A stretch of DNA of 64,000 nt, taken from Paenibacillus aquistagni. Its GTDB lineage: Bacteria; Bacillota; Bacilli; Paenibacillales; Paenibacillaceae. The DNA is taken from positions 496,001-560,000 of the forward strand of contig NZ_FXAZ01000002.1 in assembly GCF_900177815.1 (NCBI RefSeq), written 5' to 3'. Of the stretch, positions 25,478 to 33,124 are shown piece by piece. How positions within the stretch are numbered: position 1 is the stretch's first letter; the number at the start of each line of letters is the position of its first letter. The notes below the pieces were generated by a model. That model did not search any database. It had not been told where the DNA came from and saw nothing but the letters and a program-made list of their open reading frames with translations. The position numbers and the translations under genes were made by a program.

Positions 25478-25547
25478 TGTTTTTGAGCAAAAAAAGAGAG
25501 AGCTTTACTCCGCTTTCTTCGTCACGACACAAAGATCAGGCCGATCA

Positions 25548-26258
25548 TTATTTCGAGATTCGTACCACTTTCTTCACATGATCCCATTCGACTTTCGCCT
25601 GCAAAGCTTCGCTCACGGCTCTTGCTGGAACATACGTGACGCCGTTAATAAGCAATCCTTCTTTTTGCGGCTGTCCATTGACGAATACTTGTACCTTGTC
25701 CATGTCTGCTTGCCCCTCTTCTGTAGCCAATGCTGATCGCAACCGTGCCCACGGGAACTTCGGTCCCGGACAATTCGCCTTGCGAATGGGGTCAATATCG
25801 CAATGCCCAATCACATGAACGGAGTCTAATAGCAGCTTCTTCCCCCAGATTCGCTCCACTTCCTGTTGTATATAGCGATGCAGCCATATGCTTGAGGCAA
25901 ATTGAGGCTCTGTCAGGTCTCCATCCATTCCCTCATGTTCAATAGAAATCGTATATTTGTTGGGATTGATCCCTGGACGATCTCGAACAACCTTGGCAGG
26001 CGCCTTCGTTGTTCCTGTTGCCGTTAAGCCATTGGCCCACGCCATTCTCCGAATGTCTACATATTGATGAATGCGGCCATCCTTCGCGACACCAAAGTGC
26101 GCCGAGGACACATTATTGCTGGCGCTCGTAAACCAGCTATCCATACTGCTCATCGAGCCTGACGAAATGTGATTCACAATGGCACACGGCACATATCCGT
26201 CTCGACTGCTGCTGTTGGTGTACTTATTGCCCATTTGGATAATTGCCATTGGAGCCAT
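25548..26258 (-). CDS. N-acetylmuramoyl-L-alanine amidase (shared lysis endolysin)
   Basis: The 236-residue endolysin cuts the amide bond between muramic acid and the stem peptide. The amidase_2/PGRP domain spans about 1-165: zinc-ligand region CAIVNHISSGSM, then GINPNKYTISIEHEG, and HVIGHCDIDPIRKANCPG with the last histidine and cysteine. The C-terminal 50 residues (VNGQPQKEGLLINGVTYVPA, then AVSEALQAKVEWDH) form a copper-amine-oxidase-N-like domain, often used by Paenibacillus phages for wall attachment. There is no signal peptide, so release needs the holin, whose gene overlaps by 35 bases. It is the only lysis cassette for both tail modules. Confidence 0.9.
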   Translation of the reverse strand: MAPMAIIQMGNKYTNSSSRDGYVPCAIVNHISSGSMSSMDSWFTSASNNVSSAHFGVAKDGRIHQYVDIRRMAWANGLTATGTTKAPAKVVRDRPGINPNKYTISIEHEGMDGDLTEPQFASSIWLHRYIQQEVERIWGKKLLLDSVHVIGHCDIDPIRKANCPGPKFPWARLRSALATEEGQADMDKVQVFVNGQPQKEGLLINGVTYVPARAVSEALQAKVEWDHVKKVVRISK

Positions 26259-26649
26259 CTCCTTTCTCTTGCAGTTGTTCTAAGATCTTTTTGACAAAGG
26301 AAGGCAGTGGGACGTTCAGCACCCCAAGATTCTCTACGATGCTGATCCCTTCCCGTCCAACATAGAAATAAATCGCCATCGTGCGGAAAATTGGCGAGTG
26401 ATCTCCCACGTACTCATCCAGCATGACTGCTAGAGCAATCACCACAAAGATAATCGCCTTGCGAATACCGCCCCAGAACATAATCTCACTGTTCAGCGTC
26501 CTCGTTCGGATCGCTCCCAGAACTCCTGTTACGTAGTCCGCGATCATGCAAAATACTAGGATGCGCAAGGAAATATCCCATCCGCCCAAAAACATGCTCC
26601 CGATCGTCCCGATGACCGACACCCCCAAGCTGATCCAATTCTCTTTCAT
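26224..26649 (-). CDS. Holin (phage holin family 4, XhlB/TcdE-like)
   Basis: 141-residue membrane protein with three likely transmembrane segments (about 8-22, 27-45 and 64-80). Family signatures are GGWDISLRILVFCMIADYVT, then GVLGAIRTRTLNSEIMFWGG. Residues 95-120 read YVGREGISIVENLGVLNVPL, the standard holin_4 motif. The tail is polar (LQEKGDGSNGN). It would open the membrane to let the amidase reach the wall. ATG 26649 has an ideal AGGAGGTGAAG site. An intrinsic terminator lies directly upstream of that site, so expression needs read-through from module 2. Confidence 0.9.
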   Translation of the reverse strand: MKENWISLGVSVIGTIGSMFLGGWDISLRILVFCMIADYVTGVLGAIRTRTLNSEIMFWGGIRKAIIFVVIALAVMLDEYVGDHSPIFRTMAIYFYVGREGISIVENLGVLNVPLPSFVKKILEQLQEKGDGSNGNYPNGQ

Positions 26650-26674
26650 CGCTTCACCTCCTAGAGGAAATAAA

Positions 26675-26700
26675 ATAGCCCTCGATAGATTCGAGGGCTT
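26675..26700. terminator. Terminator just before the holin ribosome site
   Basis: The perfect arms AGCCCTCGA (26677-26685) and TCGAGGGCT (26691-26699) have a 5-nt loop and are followed on the minus strand by ATTTTATTT. It ends the module 2 fibre genes and sits only about 14 bp before the holin ribosome site. Confidence 0.75.
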
Positions 26701-26751
26701 TCATGTTAAATCTTTAATTTCTTGTATATCCAGATTTTCAATTCTAAGAAA

Positions 26752-27801
26752 CTAAATAAAACAATCAATATCTGATGGTTTCCAGAAATTTTTTTTAGTC
26801 GTGCCAAGTGTATATAGATTGACACTAAAATTGTAACTTGCAGAAGAATCACTGTAACAGTGCAGTCGAATAAATTCTGGTTGAGAAACTGAGTAGGTTT
26901 GAAGACTATTAAACTTTCGATCCCAGCCTCCACTATTACTAGTCCTTTCAGTATACGTTGAAAATTTACCGTCAGGGTCTATATTTGAAATAAGTGAACC
27001 ATATGACCAAATTCCTCCACCAGTCCCGCTCCATTCGACTTGTTGTGTACTACTACTAACTTTCATTGGATGGACTGAAACAACAGCTATTTGAGAATAA
27101 GAGGAATAAATTTCAAGCTTCAAGTTATCAGAATTTAATGTTATGTTTCCTCCAGCAGAGTACCCTTTACGTAAGGGCATAATAAAGTTATCAGTTCCTG
27201 CTCCTGAATAAATAATAACATTATCAACTGTCACTTCTATTAAATCAACATGCCTAGTAATTGAATTTGATGCATTTGGGGTATTACAACTAAAAACATT
27301 GATATAAACAGGTTCATTTATCCCCGTTACATCAAAAGTTATCAAATCACTCTCGACATCTACATTGCTATAATCATATGATAATAACCCCAAATTATTT
27401 GCATATGCATTCTTTTCTCTTGTTAGAGTAATTCTACAATATCCAAAAGTTGAAGAATTATTTTGACGTGTTGAGATTTTTACCGTTAAGTTTGTTCGAC
27501 CAGTTAGATCAATAGGGATCGATGTTCGCATGGAAGCTGATGCATTCGGTCCTTGTGCATACATTCTCACAAAATCTGTATGAGAGAACTCATAATAGTA
27601 TCTCCCTCCATTCCCGATTGATGAACCTAAACTCGCATACATTTTTATAGGCTTCAGTGGTTGAAGATAATTTGATACCATTTTCCAAGTAGTCTTATCT
27701 TTAGCATATAACACCTTAACTGGCTTCCAAGCCCCTGAATCTCTGCTATAAATTTTTTTAGGATTCTTCCATAATCCACCATCTTTAATTTCAAAAGGCA
27801 T
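26752..27801 (-). CDS. Fibre-associated tail protein (module 2, cassette B)
   Basis: 349 residues, low in GC compared with the baseplate genes. The N-terminus MPFEIKDGGLWKNPKKIYSR, then KPVKVLYAKDKTTWKMVSNY, has the K-W-K-x-V-x-x-Y-x-K-D repeat seen in many Firmicute phage tail proteins of unknown function. The rest is beta-rich with many Ser/Asn/Thr (PIDLTGRTNLTVKI, then VTGINEPVYINVFS), as in receptor-binding or carbohydrate-binding tips. It follows fibre B by 12 bp and ends just before the terminator. It probably widens or sets receptor specificity with fibre B. Confidence 0.6.
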   Translation of the reverse strand: MPFEIKDGGLWKNPKKIYSRDSGAWKPVKVLYAKDKTTWKMVSNYLQPLKPIKMYASLGSSIGNGGRYYYEFSHTDFVRMYAQGPNASASMRTSIPIDLTGRTNLTVKISTRQNNSSTFGYCRITLTREKNAYANNLGLLSYDYSNVDVESDLITFDVTGINEPVYINVFSCNTPNASNSITRHVDLIEVTVDNVIIYSGAGTDNFIMPLRKGYSAGGNITLNSDNLKLEIYSSYSQIAVVSVHPMKVSSSTQQVEWSGTGGGIWSYGSLISNIDPDGKFSTYTERTSNSGGWDRKFNSLQTYSVSQPEFIRLHCYSDSSASYNFSVNLYTLGTTKKNFWKPSDIDCFI

Positions 27802-27813
27802 TTATTTCACCTC

Positions 27814-28485
27814 CTATATTTGAATCCATATGTCTCCATCCGTTCCCCCAGAAGGTGCTGCTGTTGAAATGATAATAGTTGTATTTATCCCCTTGTTATT
27901 TCGTACAATAGCTGAACCACCTACTGTGACCACTTTTGATGCCGTAATGTCAACACTTCCGCCTGCAATTTCATTTTTTATATGCAAATCTTTTATACCT
28001 GCATTTGGATAACCAATATACCCACTTCTTGTCGAGGGAGAAGCAGTTCTTGCAAAAAAAGAAAGATAAGAATGGTCAGCACTTCCACCTTTAAGAGCTA
28101 TGTTGTTACCACCTGCATGGGACTCTACAGGACCTGTTATCACTCCACCACTTCGTGGTAAACTCGCATTTTTGGCATTCCCCTCCGCCTGATTAGCCTT
28201 CGCCTGCGCCCCCGCAGGAGTCTCCTTCGCATCCCAAGCTGCTTGCTTAGCGGCAGTCACATGCAACCCTGCATCGGCAGTATGCGCATCAAAATCCGAC
28301 TTTTTCACCGCCCCAATAGCCCCTGGCGTAACTCCAGCTACCTTCTCATCCGTATAAGCTTTCGCCTCGGATTTAGCCGTCTCTACTCCAGCATGAGCAT
28401 CCAAAAGTCCCTGCTCAATACGATTCAAGTCGGCTTCCTTCACAACTTCATCAAACTGCCAATTCGTTTTTCCTGTGTAATTCAT
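27814..28485 (-). CDS. Tail fibre B (module 2, short form)
   Basis: 223 residues. The first 95 (MNYTGKTNWQFDEVVKEADL, then VKKSDFDAHTADAGLHVTAA) are nearly identical to fibre A (29340-30407) and form the baseplate-attachment and coiled-coil stem. After residue 100 it diverges to a different tip (LPRSGGVITGPVESHAGGNN, then GSADHSYLSF), with a repeat-like motif common in phage fibres. ATG 28485 overlaps the stop of a gene remnant in an ATGA junction, copied from the fibre A context. It lies behind the terminator at 28631, so it may be silent or poorly expressed in this arrangement. Confidence 0.78.
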   Translation of the reverse strand: MNYTGKTNWQFDEVVKEADLNRIEQGLLDAHAGVETAKSEAKAYTDEKVAGVTPGAIGAVKKSDFDAHTADAGLHVTAAKQAAWDAKETPAGAQAKANQAEGNAKNASLPRSGGVITGPVESHAGGNNIALKGGSADHSYLSFFARTASPSTRSGYIGYPNAGIKDLHIKNEIAGGSVDITASKVVTVGGSAIVRNNKGINTTIIISTAAPSGGTDGDIWIQI

Positions 28486-28588
28486 TTATTCAACGCCTCC
28501 TTTACTTGAATGGTTTGCCAGGAACATCGTGTCCGCCTTAATCGGCACATGCACCTCGTTGCTGCTGACCACGTGTCCATCCTTATCC
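28196..28588 (-). repeat. Direct repeat, copy B of the fibre N-terminal segment
   Basis: About 393 bp, roughly 95 percent identical by eye to 30117-30509, in the same orientation, 1.9 kb apart. It covers the N-terminal 95 codons of fibre B, the ATGA junction and the end of the upstream small gene. Differences are scattered substitutions and one single-base indel near 28520. Confidence 0.9.
28482..28588 (-). pseudogene. Truncated copy of the 96-residue tail gene
   Basis: Reads DKDGHVVSSNEVHVPIKADT like the end of the intact gene at 30404-30694. It then shifts frame through a one-base insertion and ends before fibre B. There is no 5' part. It is a by-product of the fibre cassette duplication. 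Confidence 0.8.
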
Positions 28589-28661
28589 CTCATACAGATT
28601 GGAAAAAGTCATCTCATCGTTTAAACGAGTGAAAAAAATAGCCCTCGAAATTTCGAAGGCT
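28589..28661 (-). terminator. Terminator between fibre cassettes A and B
   Basis: On the minus strand AGCCTTCGAAA and TTTCGAGGGCT (28640-28661, one mismatch) are followed by ATTTTTTTC. It resembles the terminator at 26675-26700 (shared AGCCCTCGA arm), suggesting both cassettes carry the same end. It should stop transcripts after cassette A. Confidence 0.7.
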
Positions 28662-28789
28662 TATTATTTGATAAGAATTGTAATTGGAATAAATTTATAT
28701 TTTTAGTGCAATTTCACAGATCAAATGACTTCAGCCTAGAATCACATTAATTTATACTGGTTCTCACGAAAGCTGTAAAGATTAATCTT

Positions 28790-28951
28790 TCACATTTTCT
28801 TTGATGATTCTCTAATTTTTGCCAAACTACCCTTCAGTCTTCTCCAATAACCTTTCCCATCATTTATATCACCTATGGGATGGCTTAGTTCTTGTTTATC
28901 TTTAGAAAACTTAGTCTGATCTGTAATTTTCAAAACAAATCTATCATCCAT
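28790..28951 (-). CDS. Small protein of fibre cassette A
   Basis: A 53-residue product, MDDRFVLKITDQTKFSKDKQ to IRESSKKM, starting one base after the stop of the preceding gene (TAA-T-ATG). It is basic, soluble-looking and of unknown function. Its place at the end of the fibre cassette parallels XkdX in module 1, but the sequence is unrelated. The ribosome site is weak (GGCGGTGA), so translational coupling is likely. Confidence 0.55.
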   Translation of the reverse strand: MDDRFVLKITDQTKFSKDKQELSHPIGDINDGKGYWRRLKGSLAKIRESSKKM

Positions 28952-28952
28952 A

Positions 28953-29339
28953 TTAATTCACCGCCACTATACTAATTTCTTCAAAAGTCTGATTATCTAA
29001 ACTTATTATTATCTTATAATTACCTGATCGAGATGAAATGAACGGAAATGTGATACTGCCCTTTTTTAAAGAGACCTGATGATTAATATCAGTTCCTATA
29101 ATTTGAATTGTTAAGCTTCCTTGATAATCAGTTAGCTTCAAATCATCATATCTGAGTACCTCTACATTGATTAAAGCTTTGTCTTTCCCATCTGCTTGAA
29201 TCTCATTTTTATCAGTCCATACATTTAGCTTTTCATTACTAATTAGTGTCTTCAGTTCATTTCCACCTATACTCTCACATAAAAATAGAAAACCGTTCTC
29301 CTCTTTATACGTTTTCTTCATTGATTGTTCAACTCCCAT
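28953..29339 (-). CDS. Ig-like tail accessory protein of fibre cassette A
   Basis: 128 residues from ATG 29339, directly after the fibre A stop (TAG-ATG). ATG 29321, behind GGGAG, is an alternative. The segment VWTDKNEIQADGKDKALINV, then SGNYKIIISLDNQTF, is the pattern of bacterial Ig-like (invasin/BIG) domains found on phage tips. Such domains often hold the particle to surface glycans. It is AT-rich like the fibre tips. Its role as fibre-linked adhesin is inferred. Confidence 0.6.
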   Translation of the reverse strand: MGVEQSMKKTYKEENGFLFLCESIGGNELKTLISNEKLNVWTDKNEIQADGKDKALINVEVLRYDDLKLTDYQGSLTIQIIGTDINHQVSLKKGSITFPFISSRSGNYKIIISLDNQTFEEISIVAVN

Positions 29340-30407
29340 CTATATATGAAGTGAATAGGAATAGTATACTGTTCCATAAAGATATTCATCATCTCGGCTA
29401 AATCTATAGGATATATCTAAAGAATTAGAGAATGGAAGTCCATGCAATCTGTTATTATAGTCACTTCCACCTGTAATACCCAGATAATTATTACTGCTCC
29501 ATACACTGTACATCCCAACAGAATATTGCCCATCTAATGTTACAACTATAGATGTGTTTCTGGACTCAACATTTCCTCCATTTGGATAGTCATAATATAA
29601 CCAATTAAATACTCCCGAGCCTTGGACATTAAAAATACTTACGTAATCATTGTTGAATTTTCTTATGGAGTTACTCCCTTTAAAAGTAGACATTTTCCCC
29701 CCCACTGCTTTCCACACACTCCCATTAAAGAATTCAAGTTGACCATTCATTATGCGAACCTGACCCGAATCTAGATTATTTGTCCACCCTCCCCACGTCC
29801 CATTCATCTTTCTACGAGTATAAGAGTAGTTATTATTAAAATTGAAAGCTGTCTGAGTCATCCATAAGTTATTGTGTCTTATGATCTCAACATAATACCA
29901 CTCACTTGACGGTGCATTTGCCATAACGCTGCCCATATACCAGCCAGTTGGTCTATCATCATTTAGATTACCGTTGCTTATGTTGATTGCAAACCCCAAG
30001 TCATCAGTAACTCGCACTCTTTGCCAAGGCAGGCTATTTGTAAAATTTTTGGCATTTGTTTCTGCTTGAGTTGCCTTACTCGTTGCATCAGCCTTAGCGG
30101 CAGCTAATGCCACATCAGCCTTCGCCTGCGCCCCTGCAGGAGTCTCCTTCGCATCCCAAGCTGCTTGCTTAGCAGCCGTTACATGCAACCCTGCATCGGC
30201 AGTATGCGCATCAAAATCTGACTTTTTCACCGCCCCAATAGCCCCTGGCGTAATCCCATCTACCTTCTCATCGGTATAAGCTTTCGCCTCGGATTTAGCC
30301 GTCTCTACTCCAGCATGAGCATCCAAAAGTCCCTGCTCAATACGATTCAAGTCCGCTTCCTTCACAACTTCATCAAACTGCCAATTTGTTTTTCCTGAGT
30401 AACTCAT
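29340..30407 (-). CDS. Tail fibre A with pyocin-knob domain (module 2)
   Basis: 355 residues. The N-terminal 95 are shared with fibre B (KTNWQFDEVVKEADLNRIEQ). A short Ala-rich coiled coil (ALAAAKADATSKATQAETNA) follows. A pyocin-knob-like domain (about 130-210) has GWYMGSVMANAPSSEWYYVE, then NYSYTRRKMNGTWGGWTNNL. The final 140 residues are a beta-rich tip (SNNYLGITGGSDYNNRLHGL). The knob occurs in fibres of R- and F-type pyocins and in host-recognition proteins. The start forms an ATGA overlap with the preceding gene. This copy lies directly behind the baseplate genes and should be the active fibre. Confidence 0.85.
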   Translation of the reverse strand: MSYSGKTNWQFDEVVKEADLNRIEQGLLDAHAGVETAKSEAKAYTDEKVDGITPGAIGAVKKSDFDAHTADAGLHVTAAKQAAWDAKETPAGAQAKADVALAAAKADATSKATQAETNAKNFTNSLPWQRVRVTDDLGFAINISNGNLNDDRPTGWYMGSVMANAPSSEWYYVEIIRHNNLWMTQTAFNFNNNYSYTRRKMNGTWGGWTNNLDSGQVRIMNGQLEFFNGSVWKAVGGKMSTFKGSNSIRKFNNDYVSIFNVQGSGVFNWLYYDYPNGGNVESRNTSIVVTLDGQYSVGMYSVWSSNNYLGITGGSDYNNRLHGLPFSNSLDISYRFSRDDEYLYGTVYYSYSLHI

Positions 30408-30509
30408 TTATTCAGCGCCTCCTTTACTTGAATGGTTTGAAGGAGCATCGTGTCCGCCTTAATCGGCACATGCACCTCGTTGCTGCTGACCACGTGTCCG
30501 TCCTTATCC
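30117..30509 (-). repeat. Direct repeat, copy A of the fibre N-terminal segment
   Basis: Partner of 28196-28588, same orientation. It covers the last codons of the 96-residue gene and the first 95 codons of fibre A. Recombination between the copies would delete cassette A and join fibre B to the baseplate genes. Confidence 0.9.
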
Positions 30510-30694
30510 TGCAGCTCGATCAAGGACACGGTCTCGACAGCGCCCTTCGGGATAAGATACTGGATCGACAGTAAATTGTCTGCCAGATCAACATGCTCAA
30601 ATGTCGAAATGACATAGCTGCCATTAAGCACCACCTTAGTAATGCGTCCTTTCGTATAAGCAGCAATGTCGCTTAAAAATGCGGTTGGTATCAT
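30404..30694 (-). CDS. Small structural tail protein before the fibre (module 2)
   Basis: 96 residues from ATG 30694, which overlaps the stop of the preceding gene as ATGA; a GAGGTGATC ribosome site lies upstream. Beta-rich (TKVVLNGSYVISTFEHVDLA, then VETVSLIELQDKDGHVVSSN), ending VKEALNK. Proteins of this kind stand between the YmfQ-like gene and fibres in Paenibacillaceae PBSX-like tails. The function is unknown; possibly a fibre connector. A broken copy lies before fibre B. Confidence 0.65.
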   Translation of the reverse strand: MIPTAFLSDIAAYTKGRITKVVLNGSYVISTFEHVDLADNLLSIQYLIPKGAVETVSLIELQDKDGHVVSSNEVHVPIKADTMLLQTIQVKEALNK

Positions 30695-31275
30695 TTCAAG
30701 ATCACCTCTTCTCCCGCTACCGCGAACGGTGTCTTGCCTACATGCCATGATGTAGACAAACGAGCTTGCCGATCGAGCTCACGCATCGTTATCGATTCTT
30801 TCAGCTCAATGTCACTTTGAATCGATGTATCCTGCTGATACACCATGTTGGCGGGCTTAATCGTCTGAATGGTATAGTCTACTTCACGAAAGACCGGAGC
30901 GTCCTTGATATTAGTTGTCACCCTTAACAGGAACTCCGAAGGGTCAACATTCACGGCCGTACGGCCCTCGCCGATCAGATAATCCAGCCGGTTTTGCAAA
31001 TAACGCACAGTAAACGGAGGTTTTGTCGAATAACGATTGATAACGCGCATGCGCCGGAATTCCAAGGTTTCCAAAGCAGGATCGGCACGAATGCCAAGGA
31101 TATCCTCATGACGCTTAATGGTGTCGGCGTCTGCTGCCTTAATAAATTGATTATCGAGCAGACGAAGGAGCTGCTTATCCAGCAGCTCCAGTTCCACCTG
31201 TTCCGTATCTGTTAGTTCCTTGAAATCTTCGATATCCTCATAGAACTCAGGCAAATGCTTCAAGAGACGATTCAT
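30691..31275 (-). CDS. xkdU: YmfQ/XkdU-like baseplate protein (module 2)
   Basis: 194 residues: MNRLLKHLPEFYEDIEDFKE, then FRRMRVINRYSTKPPFTVRY, then LQNRLDYLIGEG. This is the DUF2313/YmfQ pattern, equivalent to P2 gpI. It links the wedge to the fibres. It overlaps baseplate J by 4 bases and the next gene by 4 bases. Confidence 0.85.
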   Translation of the reverse strand: MNRLLKHLPEFYEDIEDFKELTDTEQVELELLDKQLLRLLDNQFIKAADADTIKRHEDILGIRADPALETLEFRRMRVINRYSTKPPFTVRYLQNRLDYLIGEGRTAVNVDPSEFLLRVTTNIKDAPVFREVDYTIQTIKPANMVYQQDTSIQSDIELKESITMRELDRQARLSTSWHVGKTPFAVAGEEVILK

Positions 31276-32357
31276 ACGATCACCCCTACTTTCGTGAGGA
31301 TCGGAATATCTTCACTTCCGAGCGTTACATTGCTTCGAATACCAGACTGTCCGTTGTAAATCATCTGTGTATCCAATATATCCTTTACTCCCGAAACACC
31401 AAGAATGCGGGCGTCGATCTGAGCAATGCGAACGACGATCTCACTTTCACGTTCCCATGACTTGCGAAGCTCATTAAAATAGCTCTCAACAGCTGCTTCC
31501 ACATCCGGTTGAATCTGAGGACCGGTAATGCCTTCTTCCAAGGTTAGGATGACTTCAACGTAAAAATAGCCATCTTGCACGCTGGCGATCGTAACTGTGT
31601 GTCCAATAGGCGCCAGTCCAATACCCGTTCCTTGTTGGGTTGGATCAATTTCATTTTGCAGCTCTTGAATCAGTACATCTGATGGACGCTTATAATCTGA
31701 ACCGATCACGGTACATTTGACCGTGCCTCCACCTTGCCAGGTTGGAAATACCTTCACTCCCCCAACACCGTTTTGCGCTCGAAGCTTCTTTTTATAATCT
31801 GCTATGTTTCCGCCGAAGCTCTGCTCATTCACCGCTGCATAATAACGTGCACGAAGCTCTTCATCATCTTCTTCATCCTCACCGCCAACCAATACCTCGC
31901 CTAGCTCGGCGCGGACTAGCTTGTCCACATATTGAATAGGCAGCATGGCACCAAACAGCTTGTTGCCGATCTCGCCTGTTGTTTCGCATTCGAGCATATA
32001 TTCTCCAACTGTCAGCTTTTCCCGAACCACATAGTTCAGCTCATCGATGGCGAATCGGCTGCCAATGGGAACATCCACTGGCACCTTTTTATCCCCGTAA
32101 AAATAGCCTTTTCGCTTTGCAGCTGTCGCCGGCTCTCGATTGACTCCATATTCTGCGCATCGAAGGGACAGGTACTCGCCCGAGGTCGTCGTTACAAAGG
32201 ACAGCTTCATCTGCTCCTCCAGCTCTTCATAAAGCCCAGCCATCTCCATGGCAGCAGGCGCAAGCGCATCATAAATAATACTGCCTTCCCGCTTGTCAAT
32301 CGTATTCGGAACACGGCTCAGCATTCGCTGCAGCAGCGTATCATAGGTCATCGTCAT
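31272..32357 (-). CDS. xkdT: Baseplate J-like protein, XkdT (module 2)
   Basis: 361 residues with the Baseplate_J signature: TYDTLLQRMLSRVPNTIDKR, IIYDALAPAAMEMAGLYEEL, then VPIGSRFAIDELNYVV and DDEELRARYYAAVNEQSFGG near residue 175. It ends in GVSGVKDILDTQMIYN. Wedge component that changes conformation on firing. It matches XkdT much better than the module 1 J protein does. Confidence 0.92.
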   Translation of the reverse strand: MTMTYDTLLQRMLSRVPNTIDKREGSIIYDALAPAAMEMAGLYEELEEQMKLSFVTTTSGEYLSLRCAEYGVNREPATAAKRKGYFYGDKKVPVDVPIGSRFAIDELNYVVREKLTVGEYMLECETTGEIGNKLFGAMLPIQYVDKLVRAELGEVLVGGEDEEDDEELRARYYAAVNEQSFGGNIADYKKKLRAQNGVGGVKVFPTWQGGGTVKCTVIGSDYKRPSDVLIQELQNEIDPTQQGTGIGLAPIGHTVTIASVQDGYFYVEVILTLEEGITGPQIQPDVEAAVESYFNELRKSWERESEIVVRIAQIDARILGVSGVKDILDTQMIYNGQSGIRSNVTLGSEDIPILTKVGVIV

Positions 32358-32360
32358 CGG

Positions 32361-32759
32361 TTACATCACCTCCTGAATGTCTATATCTCCTAAAGTGCTG
32401 ACGACGGTAAAAGACAGCGTTGAATGATCCTCGTCATAGCTCAAATCATAATGCTGCACATCAAGGATGCGGTCATCCATGAGCAGCGCCTCCTTTATCC
32501 GATACTCCAGCTCTGCTCGCACGAGAATGGGATCTTGTCCGATCAAACTTCTCGCATGGATTCCATATTCATCGCTATAAATCGAGTAGTATTCCTTTTC
32601 TGTCGACAGAATCTTGTATATCGCCTGCTTCAAAGCCGCTGTACCGTCCGTCATGCCAATAAACCGGTTGCGCTCCAGGTCCAGCGCATAGGTGTAAGAG
32701 GCCATCGGACGAAGTTCTTGCTCCATGTCAGGCAGCAGCCTTGCGCCTTGTGGAATCAA
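32361..32759 (-). CDS. xkdS: XkdS-like baseplate protein (DUF2634, module 2)
   Basis: 132 residues: ASYTYALDLERNRFIGMTDG, then EKEYYSIYSDEYGIHARSLI, the XkdS (DUF2634) pattern and a gp25-like wedge part. It ends SFTVVSTLGDIDIQEVM. It overlaps xkdR by 4 bases and is followed by xkdT after 3 bases. Confidence 0.9.
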   Translation of the reverse strand: MIPQGARLLPDMEQELRPMASYTYALDLERNRFIGMTDGTAALKQAIYKILSTEKEYYSIYSDEYGIHARSLIGQDPILVRAELEYRIKEALLMDDRILDVQHYDLSYDEDHSTLSFTVVSTLGDIDIQEVM

Positions 32760-33124
32760 ACGCTCACCACCTTATCGAGCACCAGATAGCTCTGTCCGCC
32801 CTGCACACGCAGCAGAATGACCTGATCCCCTGATTGAAGACCTTCTTGCAAAATTGCTTTCTTGCCCGTTCCTTCGTTCGAATCACTGGAGCCGCTGGAA
32901 CCCGAAGAAGCACTTCCCCAAGTCACTTCACCAGTCGTCAGGTCAAGCTCCTTCCTCATCAAGCTTTCGGGTACAATTAAAAACGCCTCACTCAGCGTGA
33001 AGCGTTGATCGACTTGAATTTGCAAAGGCTGTGATTGAAGCACAACCCCATATATAATACTCACTGGCGCAGATGCATTCGTTGTATTTAATGCGATCTT
33101 CTTAATTGCTGTTGACAGCATCAT
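32756..33124 (-). CDS. xkdR: XkdR-like protein (DUF2577, module 2)
   Basis: 122 residues: IKKIALNTTNASAPVSIIYG, QSQPLQIQVDQRFTLSEAFL, then a Gly/Ser linker and LQSGDQVILLRVQGGQSYLV. This is the DUF2577/XkdR OB-like pattern; it likely forms part of the hub-spike complex. It overlaps xkdQ by 23 bases. Confidence 0.88.
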   Translation of the reverse strand: MMLSTAIKKIALNTTNASAPVSIIYGVVLQSQPLQIQVDQRFTLSEAFLIVPESLMRKELDLTTGEVTWGSASSGSSGSSDSNEGTGKKAILQEGLQSGDQVILLRVQGGQSYLVLDKVVSV

